Below, in pieces: positions 40,139-52,801 of a stretch of 64,000 nt of DNA. The stretch lies in NCBI RefSeq assembly GCF_016808095.1, contig NC_068975.1:2666001-2730000 (forward strand), read 5' to 3'. The stretch is from Vigna angularis (Eukaryota > Streptophyta > Magnoliopsida > Fabales > Fabaceae). The position numbers and the translations under genes are program-made. Numbering within the stretch: the first letter of the stretch is position 1; each line of letters starts with the position of its first letter. Below the pieces are notes generated by a model that did no database searches, was not told the DNA's origin, and was given only the letters and a program-made list of their open reading frames with translations.

Positions 40139-40457
40139 TGTTAAGAAAATCTCACGATACACACACTCAAATATTTTCCTAAAATTGAGTCTTGTATTCA
40201 TTGATAATTGAAGGGATTTAAATAGTTGTGACACTTACAATATACAGGAATAAAAATAAAATATCAACTATCTTAAAAATAAAATCTGCTTAATCTATCA
40301 TAAAATAATATTGTACCTAGATAAACAAAAAATCATAACTACCTATCCATATTTTATCTCTATCAAATCAAACTAAATATTATTAGACCCAAAACTAATA
40401 AAATAAGATTTAAACAAAATTATTAGTAAAACCCTAAAATTTAAGTTTATCCCAACA
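40139..40457 (-). mobile_element. Copia-type LTR, 319 bp, with primer-binding site
   Basis: On the minus strand it runs from TGTTGGGATAAACTTAAATT to TTTTCTTAACA and is followed directly by GTGGTATCAGAGCT (40125-40138), which contains the TGGTATCAGAGC primer-binding site for initiator methionine tRNA. No internal gag-pol follows; the sequence passes instead into TRIM-like sequence. The outer flanks of the composite, CATTT (39639-39643) and CCTTT (40458-40462), differ by one base and may be a 5-bp duplication. Confidence 0.7.
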
Positions 40458-40459
40458 CC

Positions 40460-41107
40460 TTTCACACTAAAGCACCTTTCATGTCACATTGCTAGAATCT
40501 TCGTGCCTCATTCTCATATTTGTTATCAATCCACTTTATAACCTTATCCCCTAAAATTTCTTAACAACTTTTTTCTTTCAAAATCCTTTTTCTTGTAAGC
40601 AAATAATTGATCATATCCCTTATCAATTATTTAGACACCTCTAATTTAGCCTCCAACCCATTCCTCTTACATATAGGCTTAGTATGTTAATTTATGATTT
40701 TGCAACCCCTCTTCCCTGTCCTTCTCATATATCAAGTCACAACCCCTTGATTCCAATTCCTCTAGCTTTCTCAATACATTATTCTCTTTTGTAGTGAACG
40801 TTAATCCCAAATTGTTTCCGATTGCCTAAAGCCTACTCGCCTCTAATCTCCCATTTTTTAACCAATATAATCTATTAAGGTTTTAAATTGCATTGTCAAA
40901 CATTGAATTACTCAAGGCTTGTATAACTAACCTTTTTTGTTGTGCTTTGCTCCTATTCCATAGGTGTGCAAATTGGTTATCTTTATCTTTTTATTGGTTT
41001 CATCGATCCAAAATTCCATACGCTTTTGGAATGAGTCTAGGTTCATTATTGATTCTTTCACAAGCACCATTAGATTGGGTGGATTTTCTTTGTGTTGGTT
41101 ATTTGTC
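40460..41107. other. Unassigned, probably further LINE or repeat debris
   Basis: Minus-strand frames here are broken and have no domain I can name. The position, just upstream of the LINE reverse transcriptase, suggests remains of its 5' part. Confidence 0.3.
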
Positions 41108-41905
41108 TCTATGCGAGAGTCCAAGCACCAAGTATCATTATAAATATTAATTTGAGAATTGTCTCTCAATGCCTAACAAATATTATAATGGATATCATTG
41201 GTAAAGTTAAATAATTATGATCTTTAAGAATAAATCTTATATCTTTTTAAATGAGGATATCACGAAAGAAACATGCCCGTGTCATAAGAACCCATTACGA
41301 GTAAAAATTTAGTATATCTTAATAATGCTTGATATTATAGGATTTATTAAGATTAAAAATAGAAACCAGACCTAACCTACCCCGAGCAATTAAAAAACAC
41401 ACTTTCTTCTAGGAAACAATTACACTCTCGCTATTATTAATATCACTATAATCCAATTGTACAAAACATTCCCAATCATTTATTAAAGAAACTAGTCTAT
41501 TATATACATGTAAGATATACGAACCATATTTGATATCATGCAAATAACTAGTTGAATTTGTTTATACTGAACAAGATCTTGCTCTTTCACAAGACCTTTT
41601 AACATGAAAACAATTCATTAAAATGGTTGGGCAAATAACTCCAATAAAAATAGTTACCCTAAGACATGTTAAAGGCAATGATCCATGACCAAAACTAAGG
41701 ATGTTTCAATGCATATACACTCAAAGATGTAAACTTTCACAAAAATTCCATTTAGCTAGACTAACGATTTGACTAAAATCATGACCATAGGCAATGTAGC
41801 TATTTGGTATTTGTCTTAAAAAACGAAAATATGTGCTTTTCATAAAAAATATATGATTCTTTTGTACCATTGGATACATTGGAAGAATTTATATGTTCTT
41901 TTAAG
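41108..41905. repeat. Diverged repeat, copy A
   Basis: This region is similar to 43345-43990 over several blocks in the same order: AGCACCAAGTATCATTxTAAA with GAGAATTGTCTCTCAAT; AAGAAACATG with a CATAAGAACCCATT-like segment; and TGTTAAAGGCAATGATCCAT followed by GACCAAAA and TCATGACCATA. On the minus strand the first block reads RDNSQINIYNDTWCLD, which resembles the region after a LINE reverse transcriptase, but that identity is weak. Confidence 0.65.
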
Positions 41906-42639
41906 TAAGACATGTATTTGTTAAAATCTTCTTTTGTTAAAAACTTTCACCTTTTAGTTTATAATCCATATAACCTTCCATGTTATCATTATAGAATGGG
42001 AGTCTAGCTAAAAATTACTTTAATCAAAGAGTAGAAAATATTACTAAAAGCAATGGTTTTCAGTGTGGAAAGATGAAAATTACAATCCAATGTGTAAGAG
42101 GAAAAATTAATATCAATCTTTATGGTGACTTTTCCTCCATCAATGTGTCAATTAAGTATGTCAATGACTTTGATGTGATATTGGTGTCATCCACCATACC
42201 CATGCTTTTATTATAGCCAAATTTTTAAGGAAGCACAATTCTTCATAGTAATACAAGATAATTTGTCTGAAATCTTGCATAATTGTTTGATGACCCAAAA
42301 TGTTTGATAAAAGAATATGAAAGAACCATATGGACCTAAAGAACTATTACCATTAAAGTCAAACATAATCATGAACTATGGAGACTACTTTACAATCAAG
42401 CACATAAGTGATCATGCAATTACCAGCATGATTATTCATAGGAGTAATGACTCTATTAATGAGATAATTATCAAAGATAATATTGTTTTAAGTATATTAA
42501 TCATAGAAGTGTAATATTGTTTTAAGTATATTAATCATAGAAGTGTTTAATGATATCATTTAAAATATTTAACAAAGAAGGGAGAAAGTTGTAAGCAGAA
42601 AATATCTTTATAAAAGAAATTTAATTGATGGATTACTTA
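41906..42639. other. Intergenic, no gene seen
   Basis: AT-rich. The stretch AATATTGTTTTAAGTATATT plus AATCATAGAAGTGT occurs twice in tandem at 42478-42545. No recognisable coding region. Confidence 0.4.
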
Positions 42640-43245
42640 CATTAAACAATGTGAAATAATTTAGAGCTTTTATCATCATAGTTAAACCATTAGATTTGTG
42701 ACTTTTATCTAAAAAATGTTTAAAAAAAACTTAACTCAATCTCAGCAAAATTTATTTTGTAATGTAAGGTTTACACTTACTTATATACTATATTTTTCTC
42801 TAGTCATTGTGGTATCTTTAACACTCCTATACTAAAGACTAGACATCTTCAACATTAGAGTAGAAAGTGGGCATGTTGTAATGGCATCTTAGAAAAGGGA
42901 CTTTAAGTTGAACTTGGCCTAACAAACTAGCTTGTAAATTGAGGTTTTTATCCTTTTATATATTTTACTTTTATCATATTTTAATTCAGTATGATCTTCA
43001 ACACAACCCTCATGTTGAAGATTAAACATCTTTAGCATCGAAATAGAGGGGGTCATATTGGTTCAACAAATCTCATTAGGATGAATTCTGATATAATATT
43101 TGAAAGTGTACTTCAAATCTAATTGAACCTCACAAAACTAGTTTGTAGGGTGATATTTGTGAACACTTATATACTATAATTTAATAATATCTTCAATCAA
43201 TGTTGGATCTAAAAAAAAAACCATGACTCTAACATTTAAAGTTGG
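42640..43245. repeat. Dispersed repeat, tandem diverged units
   Basis: About three diverged units of the family seen at 36215-36730, with recurring GAAGAxTAxACATCTTxAxCAT, AACCTCACAAAACTAG and CACTTATATACTATA-like segments. Confidence 0.55.
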
Positions 43246-43344
43246 TAATTTATAAGTGATACACGATAAGGTTTGTAGAGACCCTTATGTGAAATACTTC
43301 ATAATGATTATAGGTTGATTGCGAATATGGTTTAATTAATTTTT

Positions 43345-43990
43345 CTGTAGTAGAGTCTAGGCACCAAGTATCATTCTAAACTTTGATATGAGAATTGTCT
43401 CTCAATACCCCACCAATATTGTCACGAAGTTCATTGATAAGCATAGCTAAAAATGTCCACAAATAATAAGGCTTGTGACTTTTGTAATAAAAATTAACAT
43501 GGAAGAAACATGTTTGCATCATAGGAGCCCATTCTGAGTAAGATTATAACATATCTCATATACGTTTATTATTATAGGCTATATTCAGATCAGATATAGA
43601 AACTAAACCAGACCCTCCCACAATAGTTAACAAACATACATTATTCCAAGCAACAAATTAAACTTGATAACACAAAATTAATCCACTAATCTATTTAATA
43701 ATCAACATAAATTTAATTTGAATCTAATGTACTAAGCCACAAAAGTGGTGTACACAACTTTTTTTAAAAGAGATACCCCTGTATATGTTAAAGGCAATGA
43801 TCCATGACCAAAAGAAAGGATTTTTAATGCATATATATACGCTCAAAGATATAAAAATTTCATAAAAACAACATTAAGCTAGAATTAACAATTCCACTAA
43901 AGTCATGACCATATGCAATAATTAGGTATTTTTCTTATAAAAGACAAAAGAGTAATCAATATAAAGAATATAGTTGTTTTATACCTTTAA
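43345..43990. repeat. Diverged repeat, copy B
   Basis: Partner of 41108-41905, about 2.24 kb away in the same orientation, sharing the same ordered blocks. The AGGCACCAAGTATCATTCTAA and GGCAATGATCCATGACCAAA blocks are the best conserved. Confidence 0.65.
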
Positions 43991-44002
43991 AAAATGTCCT
44001 GG

Positions 44003-44879
44003 TAATATAAGAAAAAATTATCGGTAAACACGATTTACTGATAGACATAAATTCATTGATAAACTTTACTGACGAATACAAACCCATTAGTAAATGCCCA
44101 TGAGTAAATATTTATCGGTAACATATGTTGATACATATCTATTAGTAAAATTTGTTGATAAATTGTGTGATTTGGTTTCTTCTTCTCCCTCCCCTTCCCA
44201 TTTAGTTTCTCATTTAATCATTTTTATCCTCCTCCCCGTTGGTCGACCATCGCACCACAATCACCACTCTAGGTCATTTTTATCCTTTGGGGTCTCATCT
44301 TCCTCTTATTTGTCATCCTCCTTCCTTCTTTTACTTCCTCAATTTCCTCCCTCTCCACTTGCTTCTCTAACTTGGGCTACCACTGTAACCATCGCTGGCG
44401 TCCTCCATCTATGTATCACTAATAATCATTATGTTAGTGTCACACGTCACTGTGAGTCACTTCATCACCAATGAATCTTTCCATCACCCTAGGCCACCAC
44501 TGTCACCCCTAGCCACCTCCTCATCCTTTTCTTCTCTTTTCCTTCTCACTCATCTCCCCTTAACTAAAAAAATTCCATCAGATTGACCTGGGAATTTGTT
44601 GCATAAAGTGTCAACATATTTATAGAGGGTTTATCCTTCGAAAATGAGAACTGTAATTAACTGAAAGACATTTCCGTTGACTCTATCCATTGGTAATAAT
44701 AATTGTAATTTATTGGCAAATCTTAACGGGTTTTATAATTAGATTTTTACAAATGGAAATTTTGTCACTAATTTAAAATGTAACATTTGTCAGAAAAGTT
44801 CTTTGGTAACTTAGAGTTCACCAATGAATTTGTGATTGTCGGTAATATTTTGTTGGTAATGAATGAAATTCTTGTAGTG
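44003..44879. mobile_element. Degenerate CACTA-like element
   Basis: The right end ATTCTTGTAGTG (44868-44879) is the inverse of a typical CACTACAAGAAT terminus. The left side at about 44011 (TAATATAAGAAAAAATTATC) looks like a mutated CACTACAAGAAAAA end. Motifs such as ATCGGTAA and TCACCAATGAATT recur in both orientations near the ends. The central part is a C/T-rich, GC-richer block with low-complexity frames. No clear target-site duplication or transposase. Confidence 0.6.
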
Positions 44880-45341
44880 TGGAAAGAATTTGTTTGTTTC
44901 TTTGAGGTACTAAATATCCTTTTTAAGAATACATATTGAAGGTTAATAAGCATGTGTGTGAGAGGATTCACTTACCTCACACCTCCCTCATAGGCCATGT
45001 AAGTTTTTATGTACCATTGATAGAGATTGAGAATTCGACTAAAAGTGACATCAATCCAATAATAGAAAAATCAAATTTAAATGTGATCATTACCTTAGTG
45101 AAAGAATTTTGTGTTTTGTTACCATGGTTAAACCATTATATTTATGACTTCTCTATCTAAAACTTGTAATCAAGGGTAAGGGTTTTGCTAAGATAATTAG
45201 TTAATATAGTATTGTATTGTATCACACATTCAACGAAAACTAATACACTAGTTTCAATTTTTAAACTTGAATTTTAAATAATGTTGGCTAAGTCAATGCT
45301 AATTTGCCATTAAGTTTTATAAATTATATTATAATAGGAGT

Positions 45342-45489
<148 letters not shown>

Positions 45490-47290
45490 AAGTTAGTTGT
45501 TAGTATTTTGTTAGTAGAGGGAGTTGAACCATTAACCTTTCTCACCCCCTACAAATCCTTCAAATCAATCTTATAGCTTCTAAATGTTAGTGGAGGGAGT
45601 TCCACCTATAACCTCTCCCACCTTCCCTTCTAACTTTTAATATGAGGGATTTAGAATCAGAATGGTTAATGTGAATGTGTTTGATCTAAATATTCATTGA
45701 AGTTAGTATCAATTTTGTTGATACTATAATGCTTTAAAAAAATGTCTTAATTAGTAATTTCATCCTTATATTTAGGTTCATAATTAACTTTGTACCTTAT
45801 TTTTTTATACCCAATTGAGTCCTAATATTTGTTAAATAAAATATATTTGGTCTCTTATGTTAAATTAATGTTAAAGCGATTTGAAAAGGTGATATCTCAA
45901 TATTTGATTCATCTTTTACATTTGAACTCTTCTAATTTTTTTTCATTTTATTTTTATTTCCTTTTCTTCCTCTACCTTTCCCTGTCTCCCTACACCTCCT
46001 ACCACTATTCTCCACCTTCCTTCACCTCTTACCATCTTTCTCCATCGAGTGTAGTTAATAAAATTAAGAGTTTAAATTTTGTCACATTGTCCTATCATGT
46101 TCTTGTGAAGATTTTGTTTTTGAAACTTCATAAACCTTTTGATGTAGTGATGTTTTATTATATGAAAAGGTACAAAATCAATATTCAGTGGAAGGTATTT
46201 TACTATAATATATGCACATAAGCAAGTAAGAAGTAAACATATTTAAAGAATTATGTGATGATACCTACTATTATGACATAAAGAAAACGTCTATGGTTGC
46301 TAACTAACATTTTAGATTGTCAGAAATTTTGATTAATGTTGGGTTAGGATTTCTCTGGGTAGACATGAGTGAAAAATAGATGAAAGAAGATATAATAAGA
46401 TAGAAAAAAATAAAAACTTAGATGAAAGAAGTTTGAGTGTGAAAGATTCATATAAAAAAAGTGAAAGAAAGAAATCTTGAACTGTCAAATGGGCGTAAGT
46501 TAGACTCAAATGAATTATAATATTTTTCCATGTTTAAACATGAATGTTTAGATTAAAACTATATAGAGTTTTTATTTTAACTAGTAGAGGTACATAAATT
46601 TATTATAAAGAATAAGATTAATGTGCACTAAATTAATGATAACTTAAATATAAATAGTAAAATAAAACATATTAACTTAAATAAAAATTAAAAATAAATA
46701 AAATTAACTTAAATTAATATTAAATCGAGTTTAATTTAATAATTATAAATACAGTAGATTAGTAAGATTAGCTTGTGCATTAGGTCTTTCAACTATCAAA
46801 GGCGATAAATAATGAAATGTGTGTTTGGTTTTAGTGAATTTTCGCTTTCTAGTACATGTAGACTCAATCCTTGTTTCACAATAAATTTGTGTTTAGTGTG
46901 CTAAATGCATATTCAAACACAAAGTAAAAATATTACTAAACCATTGATTTTTCACAATGTTAAACTTATTTTATTGGAAATTTCAATTTTAAAGAGTTGA
47001 AAATCACTATACAAATTCACCTTTTTATAATTTATGAGAAAATTAGATGTAAAATTGATGTTTTTTTTTAAATAAAGTGATGTTTCACTAATTTGACATT
47101 TGAAATCGAGAGGAGTGAGTGGAAGATGAAAGATGGAAGACACTACTACAAGATGAATGCAAAATTCTGCTAACTTAAATGTAATTTATCATTTTGCAGA
47201 GGAGAAAGAATGCTCTCATGAATTGCTTTACATCTTGATATCGATTTTCAAATCACACACTTGAGATCATGATATTAAGCATGCAAGGAT

Positions 47291-47293
<3 letters not shown>
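45490..47293. other. AT-rich intergenic region
   Basis: No supported gene. At 45750-45900, AGTCCTAAT and TTGGTCTCTTAxGTTAAA-like sequence resembles one half of a legume MITE, but the partner half was not found. The 130-codon frame 45829-46221 is low complexity. Confidence 0.4.

Positions 47294-47370
<77 letters not shown>
47294..47370. repeat. AT microsatellite, 77 bp
   Basis: Uninterrupted alternating AT. Confidence 0.97.
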
Positions 47371-47374
<4 letters not shown>

Positions 47375-47659
47375 TGAAAGACATAGAAACCTGATCAAAA
47401 GCTTCCATAATCCGAAGTGCCTTCTGCTTCTATTGAAGCTTCTGTCTCTTTTGTTTCTATTGTTTCCATCAAACCCAAATGAATGTATGACATTAATCAC
47501 TCCAAAGCACTTTTATTGAGACCATAGGCGCCCATAATTAAGATTTCACATGCTTCTCACATGAAATCAGTCTAGGAAATACCTTCGTCAAAGCACATCT
47601 TGCTCAAGAATTTCCAAGGTTGAATCAATCATGTACTTATTTAATCAAGTGAGTCTTTG

Positions 47660-48415
47660 TATTATGAAAAATATGACCCATTCTCACTCAAATATATTGT
47701 GTAATCTTATTTCTTCTTATTTTTCTTTAGTATGTTAATTGAAAAATAATTTACTAAAAGTTACAAAATATTTTCAGACTTAGAGTGAAAAAATCCAAGT
47801 AAAACAATTATAATCATTAATGTGAAAAATTATTTATAACGAGCATGAGAAACAATATGAGACATACCTCAAACATCATTATGAATTATTTTAAAGTAAG
47901 ACGAAGTATGATGAACATTAATTAGAAAATGAAGCGTCTTTTAACCAATTTGCAAACAAAACAAGAAAAAGGTGCAGCAGGAAAAACACTTTTATTTCCC
48001 AATAAACCAATTTTAAGTAAACAAATTTTAAATAAATAAGACAAAACAGTAGAATTTGAATGACCCAATTTTCTATGTCAATTATCATACATATATTCAA
48101 AACATTATTACAAGTAAAAGATAGATTATTAGAAATGAATTGTAGTAGAAACAATTATCCCACTTTAGGCCATTCGTGATCGACCTTCCATAATGTATGC
48201 TCCTGCACAAGACAACCAGACGGAAAAAATTTAACATCACAATTATTGACCACTAATTCACCAATAAACAATAAATTGGAAGCAAGTCTATGTGAGACAA
48301 GCATATTCCGAAAATCAAGGTTTCCATCACCAATATTAGTGATGGAAAGAGTATAACCATCAATATTATGTATTTTCTGAGTATAATTACAAATGGGTCT
48401 ATTGCCTCGGTTCAA
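47660..48415 (-). pseudogene. Ty1/copia relic (pre-integrase and integrase)
   Basis: The minus strand reads ITNIGDGNLDFRNMLVSHRL then ASNLLFIGELVVNNCDV and SGCLVQE, the segment before copia integrase. A HPNSxVLSYL-like zinc-finger part in shifted frames follows (48000-48100), then integrase-core-like GMSHIVSHARYK and ENILxxKEYLSEN-like residues near 47680-47880. Stops and frameshifts interrupt all of it. CACTA-type sequence abuts the upstream side at about 48395. No LTR found. Confidence 0.75.
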
Positions 48416-48520
48416 AGCAACCGAGACAGTAAAGAGGAATATTGCCTCGATTCAAAGCAACCGAGTTAGTAAAGGGGAGTATATTGCCTCGTCTCTTTTT
48501 GTAACAAAGACGGTAAAGTG
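48395..48520. mobile_element. CACTA subterminal fragment, GCCTCGGTT family
   Basis: Three copies of TATTGCCTCGxTTCAAAGCA-type sequence or TATTGCCTCGTCT, each followed by a complementary CCGAG or AAGACGG motif, within about 110 bp. The motif matches the subterminal repeats of the element at 6238-7467. No terminal CACTA is visible here. Confidence 0.65.
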
Positions 48521-49431
48521 TAATTTATATTTAATTTTTTCATTTATTTTCGTGCACTACTTCAGATCTATGTTCAATCGCTACCATGTTGTTCTCATTT
48601 TCTACTTTGATTGTGAGAAAAACCGAGGCTGTAGAGTCCATTTTGCCTAAGTTTTTACCACAACCACTACCTATAGTCTGCATTTTTTTAAAGATGGGTT
48701 CGTTTCTGTAGCATCCCCTGTAATAGAAATAGACCTGCATATAAAAAGAGTTTGTACAGTACAAAAATACGGTCCAGAAATATTATTTTCAATGAAAATT
48801 AGAAATATAACCACAAATCAACTCAGTGTACATATAATCATAACCGTAAACTTAGTATTGATATGCTAATGTACAACTTATTAATTATATCCTAATAACT
48901 ACATACTATATATCCTAATAACTACATACAATTGTAGACTTGAATTACATATTTTGCAAGTGTTTTCCTTATGTAATTAAGGGACTTATCGGTAATTTGA
49001 AGGGAAAAATTGAATCTTTGCTTAAGACACAATGATTTCAACTAGAGTGTATATGACTTCTAAGAGATAGAGAGAAAAAATTAATAAGACAAAATATTAT
49101 CATTTCCCATCCACTTGTAATATTGGCGCGAATAATGGTCATCATCCAATACATTACTGCACTCATATGACCTAGTTTGTCTATTACACTACAATATATC
49201 ATCAAATTATAAAATGTTAAGGAAGATCGTTGGAATAAAACTATTATAAGCAAGTATGGACTAAAATACCAAACCATGAAAGCTTAAGGGTCAATCATGC
49301 AAGCTTTTTAGCCATAACTATTGATTTCCCTCAAAACATCATATGTGCTACAATTGAACTATGAAGAAAATGGCTTTAGAATACACTTATATAACAAATA
49401 AAGTTCAAACATGTAGGTTCTTACCAATCTA
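48521..49431. other. Unassigned, possibly interior of a decayed CACTA
   Basis: Broken frames without recognisable domains between the CACTA subterminal fragment and the Ulp1-like relic. Confidence 0.35.
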
Positions 49432-50000
49432 TTACTTATTTAAGATGTTTGGGAAGATACTTGTGCAATGAGAAAAATCACACAACAACGTTATCTGATA
49501 GGGAAACCATAAGTAGTTGTCAATGGTGCTTGAAACTTTGAAGTTAACAAACTTCACTAACCTAGCTATATAAAGGAAATAATATAGCTTCTTCCCCGTT
49601 GCAAAACAATTGGTGACGTATATTTGGATGTCATCAAATTTATTCCCTTCGTGAGTAAGGTGGGGGTCAATGAACTCATATACATCATTGAACCCCATCT
49701 TGTTAGTTACACCAAACATATACCTGAAACCAAAAATTGATTTGATATAAGTAACTTGATAAATCAATTTTATATAAATAATTTCTCATAAACTTACATC
49801 ATCCATAACTGAACAAGTGTAATATCAAGCTCTTATTTTCCTGACACAAGCTTCAAGACATCTTGCTTATGTAAGTACAATGAGATCTTAGAGTCTCTTC
49901 CAAATATAGTAGAATCCCATGCATTGGTGTGTGACGTTCTTGAAGTATCCAAGCAGCAGAATCCCTTCTCCAACATGGTAGCATTCATAAGCTATTTTTT
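49432..50000 (-). pseudogene. Ulp1-like protease fragment of a CACTA-type transposon
   Basis: The minus strand reads SLYLHKQDVLKLVSGK, a stop, ELDITLVQLWMM, and after a short gap NKMGFNDVYEFIDPHLTHEG then NKFDDIQIYVTNCFATGKKL. In legumes such sequence precedes a Ulp1 C-terminal peptidase domain carried by transposons. The catalytic His-Asp-Cys part is missing or unrecognisable. Recognition rests on remembered similarity, so the assignment is moderate. Confidence 0.5.
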
Positions 50001-50049
50001 GCCTTCATAATCCAACAACATTTCAATATCAAGCAAGCCATTTTTCCAA

Positions 50050-52700
50050 ACAGTTTTGGAGTGCACAAGTCTAGTTTTTCCTACTCTTGATTTTGTAACA
50101 CTTTAAGCATTGTTTCAAGAATTTTTCAAGCATTGTATCACTAAACCTTTGAGGTTTAATTGGCTTTTCATTTTGCAACTCAAAGTGGCTTGGAAAAGTG
50201 CTTTTCAAGCAATTCCAAGTACACAATTAAACATTGTAATAACTTAGTTTCCACTTCTTAGTGTGAAAGTGTGTCAAGGGGCTCAAAGTGTCATTTGCAC
50301 TTTCACTTAGGAACACTTATCATTTTCCATTTGCATTGTTTTACATAACTTTGCTTGATTTTCTTTTATTTTTTAAGTCTCCATGATACATAGGGACGCG
50401 TTTCATTAGGCTAAACCTTCATTTGATTTCTAGCTGCATTTCAATCTTGCATTCGAAAAGCTTTTGAAAGATTTCTACTTAGAAACTAAGGTAAGAAACA
50501 ACCAAAGACACTCTAGCTAGGAAGGACAAGGTTCTTAAGCTTGTCCATTTGTGACTCGCCTCTCCTTCTTGGGAGCTATTTGGTTACTTTTATCTCTAGA
50601 ATCTTTCTAGAAATCCTTTAGCAAAAATATAAAAAGTTTGTGAAAAGTTTTAAACTCTCTACTTGTGCAAATTTTTCAAGCTATTGTGAAAACCTTTCTT
50701 ACTTCACAAGTATGAGTCATTCAAGTATGCAAGGAAGTATTAAAAATGATTATGAGAATGTGCAATTAAGTGAGGAGCTTCATAGAACTCAAGCTGAACT
50801 TAATAGAACTGAAGTCGAGCTTAATAGAACTCAATCTGTTTCACCAAGCTCGCCAAGAGATAAATGAGCTTAGTCAAATGATTAATAGCCTCACTCTTCA
50901 CCAAAGAGGTCAAAATCGTGTCGAGTATTGTTCATAGGCCAAACAATGATCGTGGTGATCATCATTCCCATCATAGTGACCAAAATGTTCATGGTGGTCA
51001 TCATTATGACTACTATCAGCATCCACCTAGAAGACACCACAATCATAGGGACCATCATGTGGAACCTAAACTTGACTTTCCCCCTTCTATGGCCGAGATA
51101 ATATAGAGGAATATTTTGAGTGGGAGATGATGGCAGAACAAATTTTTGACTGTTACCACATTGATGATGCGAGGAGAGTTACTTTGGCAACATTTAACTT
51201 CCAAGGCGCAACTCTATATTGGTGGATATCCTTGATTCGTGAGTAAAGGATGTAGGGAGACTTCACCATCCAATATTGGAATGAGCTCAAAGCAGCCTAA
51301 CATTGAAGACATGTTCTAGCATATTATGCAAGGAAGATCATGGACAAGCTCCATAGACTCCAACAAAGAAACATGAATGTTGAGGAATATCGACAAAAGA
51401 TGGAACTACTCATGTTACGAGCTGGAATAAAAGAGGAAGAGAGATTCATCATAGCTAGGTTTCAAAGTGGCCTCAACTATGATATTCGTGATAAGGTGGA
51501 ACTCTTACCTTACTTCGATCTCAATGAATTTGTTCAACTATGTGTCAGAGTGGAAGAGAAAAATAAAAGAAAAGCTTCCACTAAGAGGATTTCCCCTACC
51601 ACCTCCATGTATAGAAAAGATCCTAAGAGGGAGGGTAGTCCATCAACGTATGAGGAACCTCGAGAAAAAGGAAAATAAAAAGAGAAAGAGAGAGGAAAAG
51701 AGAAAGAGTGTGAGAGAGGAAAAGAGAAAGAGTGTGAGAGAGGAAAAGAAAGAGAGAAAGAGCGAAAGCAAGGAAATCATAGAGATAAATCTCACAAGGA
51801 ATCTTCAAAGGAATGAAGGAATCGAGAGACCAGATGTTTTAAGTGTGGAGAAAGAGGACATTATTCTCCTGAGTGTCCTAACAAAAGAACATCAAAGTGA
51901 AGATGAGGATTCTTCTAGTGATTTAGATACTTCCATATCTGAGGAAGAAGCCTTACCTTGTGAAGGAGAGTTATTATTGGCTAGAAGACTTCTTGGAAGT
52001 CAACCTAAAGAACTAAAACAATCATAGAGTGAAAATCTATTCCGCACAAGGTGCAAAATTTTAGAAAACACTTATTCATTAATTGTGTATAGTGGTTCCT
52101 CTTGTAATTGTTGTAGTTCTAGAATGGTGAACAAATTGGCCTTACCTACTATTCCTCATCCCAAGCCTTACAAGCTTCAGTGGATAAAAAAGGATGAAGA
52201 AATAGTAGTCAATGTGATGTTGTTCCAATAGATGCTGGGCATGTGTTACTAGGTAGGCCATGGCAATATGATCATAACTCCACTCATGATGGTTACACCA
52301 ACAAAATAAATTTTCTCCATAAAGGAAATAAAATCACATTGATTCCTCTTACACTTGAACAAGTGAAAGAGGATGAAATACAAATAAAATTAAAAATTGA
52401 AAAGGAAAGAAAAGATGAAGACAGTTTGGATAAGCAACCTTCTCAAGAAAAAAGGAAGGAAAAGAAGGTATGCATGTTGTTAAATTCTTCATTCACAAGT
52501 ACATACATTGACTCTTCTTATAAAAACCATCACTTTGTTTCTTCATTTCATGTTAGGGAAGACTCAAAACAAAGTGAAAGAAAAAATATATTAAAGGCCA
52601 AAACTACTTATAAGAAAATCTTTTTCAAAAATACAAGGCCTTCATTTTGTCTTCTTGTTTTTTTATTACAAACTCTTAATCATATTAATTTTTGATATCT
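50050..52700 (+). pseudogene. Decayed gypsy retrotransposon, gag to protease
   Basis: A leader of about 650 bp precedes a gag start MSHSSMQGS (50712), with a heptad-like ELHRTQAELNRTEVELNRTQ run. The retrotransposon gag core follows at 51331-51580 (MDKLHRLQQRNMNVEEYRQK, then ARFQSGLNYDIRD and FVQLCVRVEEK). A Lys/Glu-rich linker comes next, then a zinc knuckle CFKCGERGHYSPEC (51832-51875) in another frame, an aspartic-protease-like segment (52070-52200, SGSSCNCCSSRMVNKLALP), and LLGRPWQYDHNSTHDGYTNK (52243 on). Stops and frameshifts separate these parts. Reverse transcriptase, RNase H and integrase are absent, and an LTR-like block follows directly. Confidence 0.82.
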
Positions 52701-52801
52701 TTTGTAGATATGTTTTTGATCCAGGAGAAAACAAAAACCAAAGTTTTGCTTCTTTCTTTCTTCCTGATTTGAGGATAAATCGTTTTTCAAGAGAGAGAGA
52801 A

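Noticed and set aside
40927..41169. LINE C-terminal fragment or independent small protein
   Set aside because: Only a weak RDNSQINIYNDTW resemblance, and its position relative to the reverse transcriptase is wrong for the same element; kept only as part of repeat copy A.
51467..52027. 186-codon Lys/Glu-rich frame as an independent gene
   Set aside because: It is an off-frame reading through the gag linker of a gypsy relic; the zinc knuckle lies in another frame.
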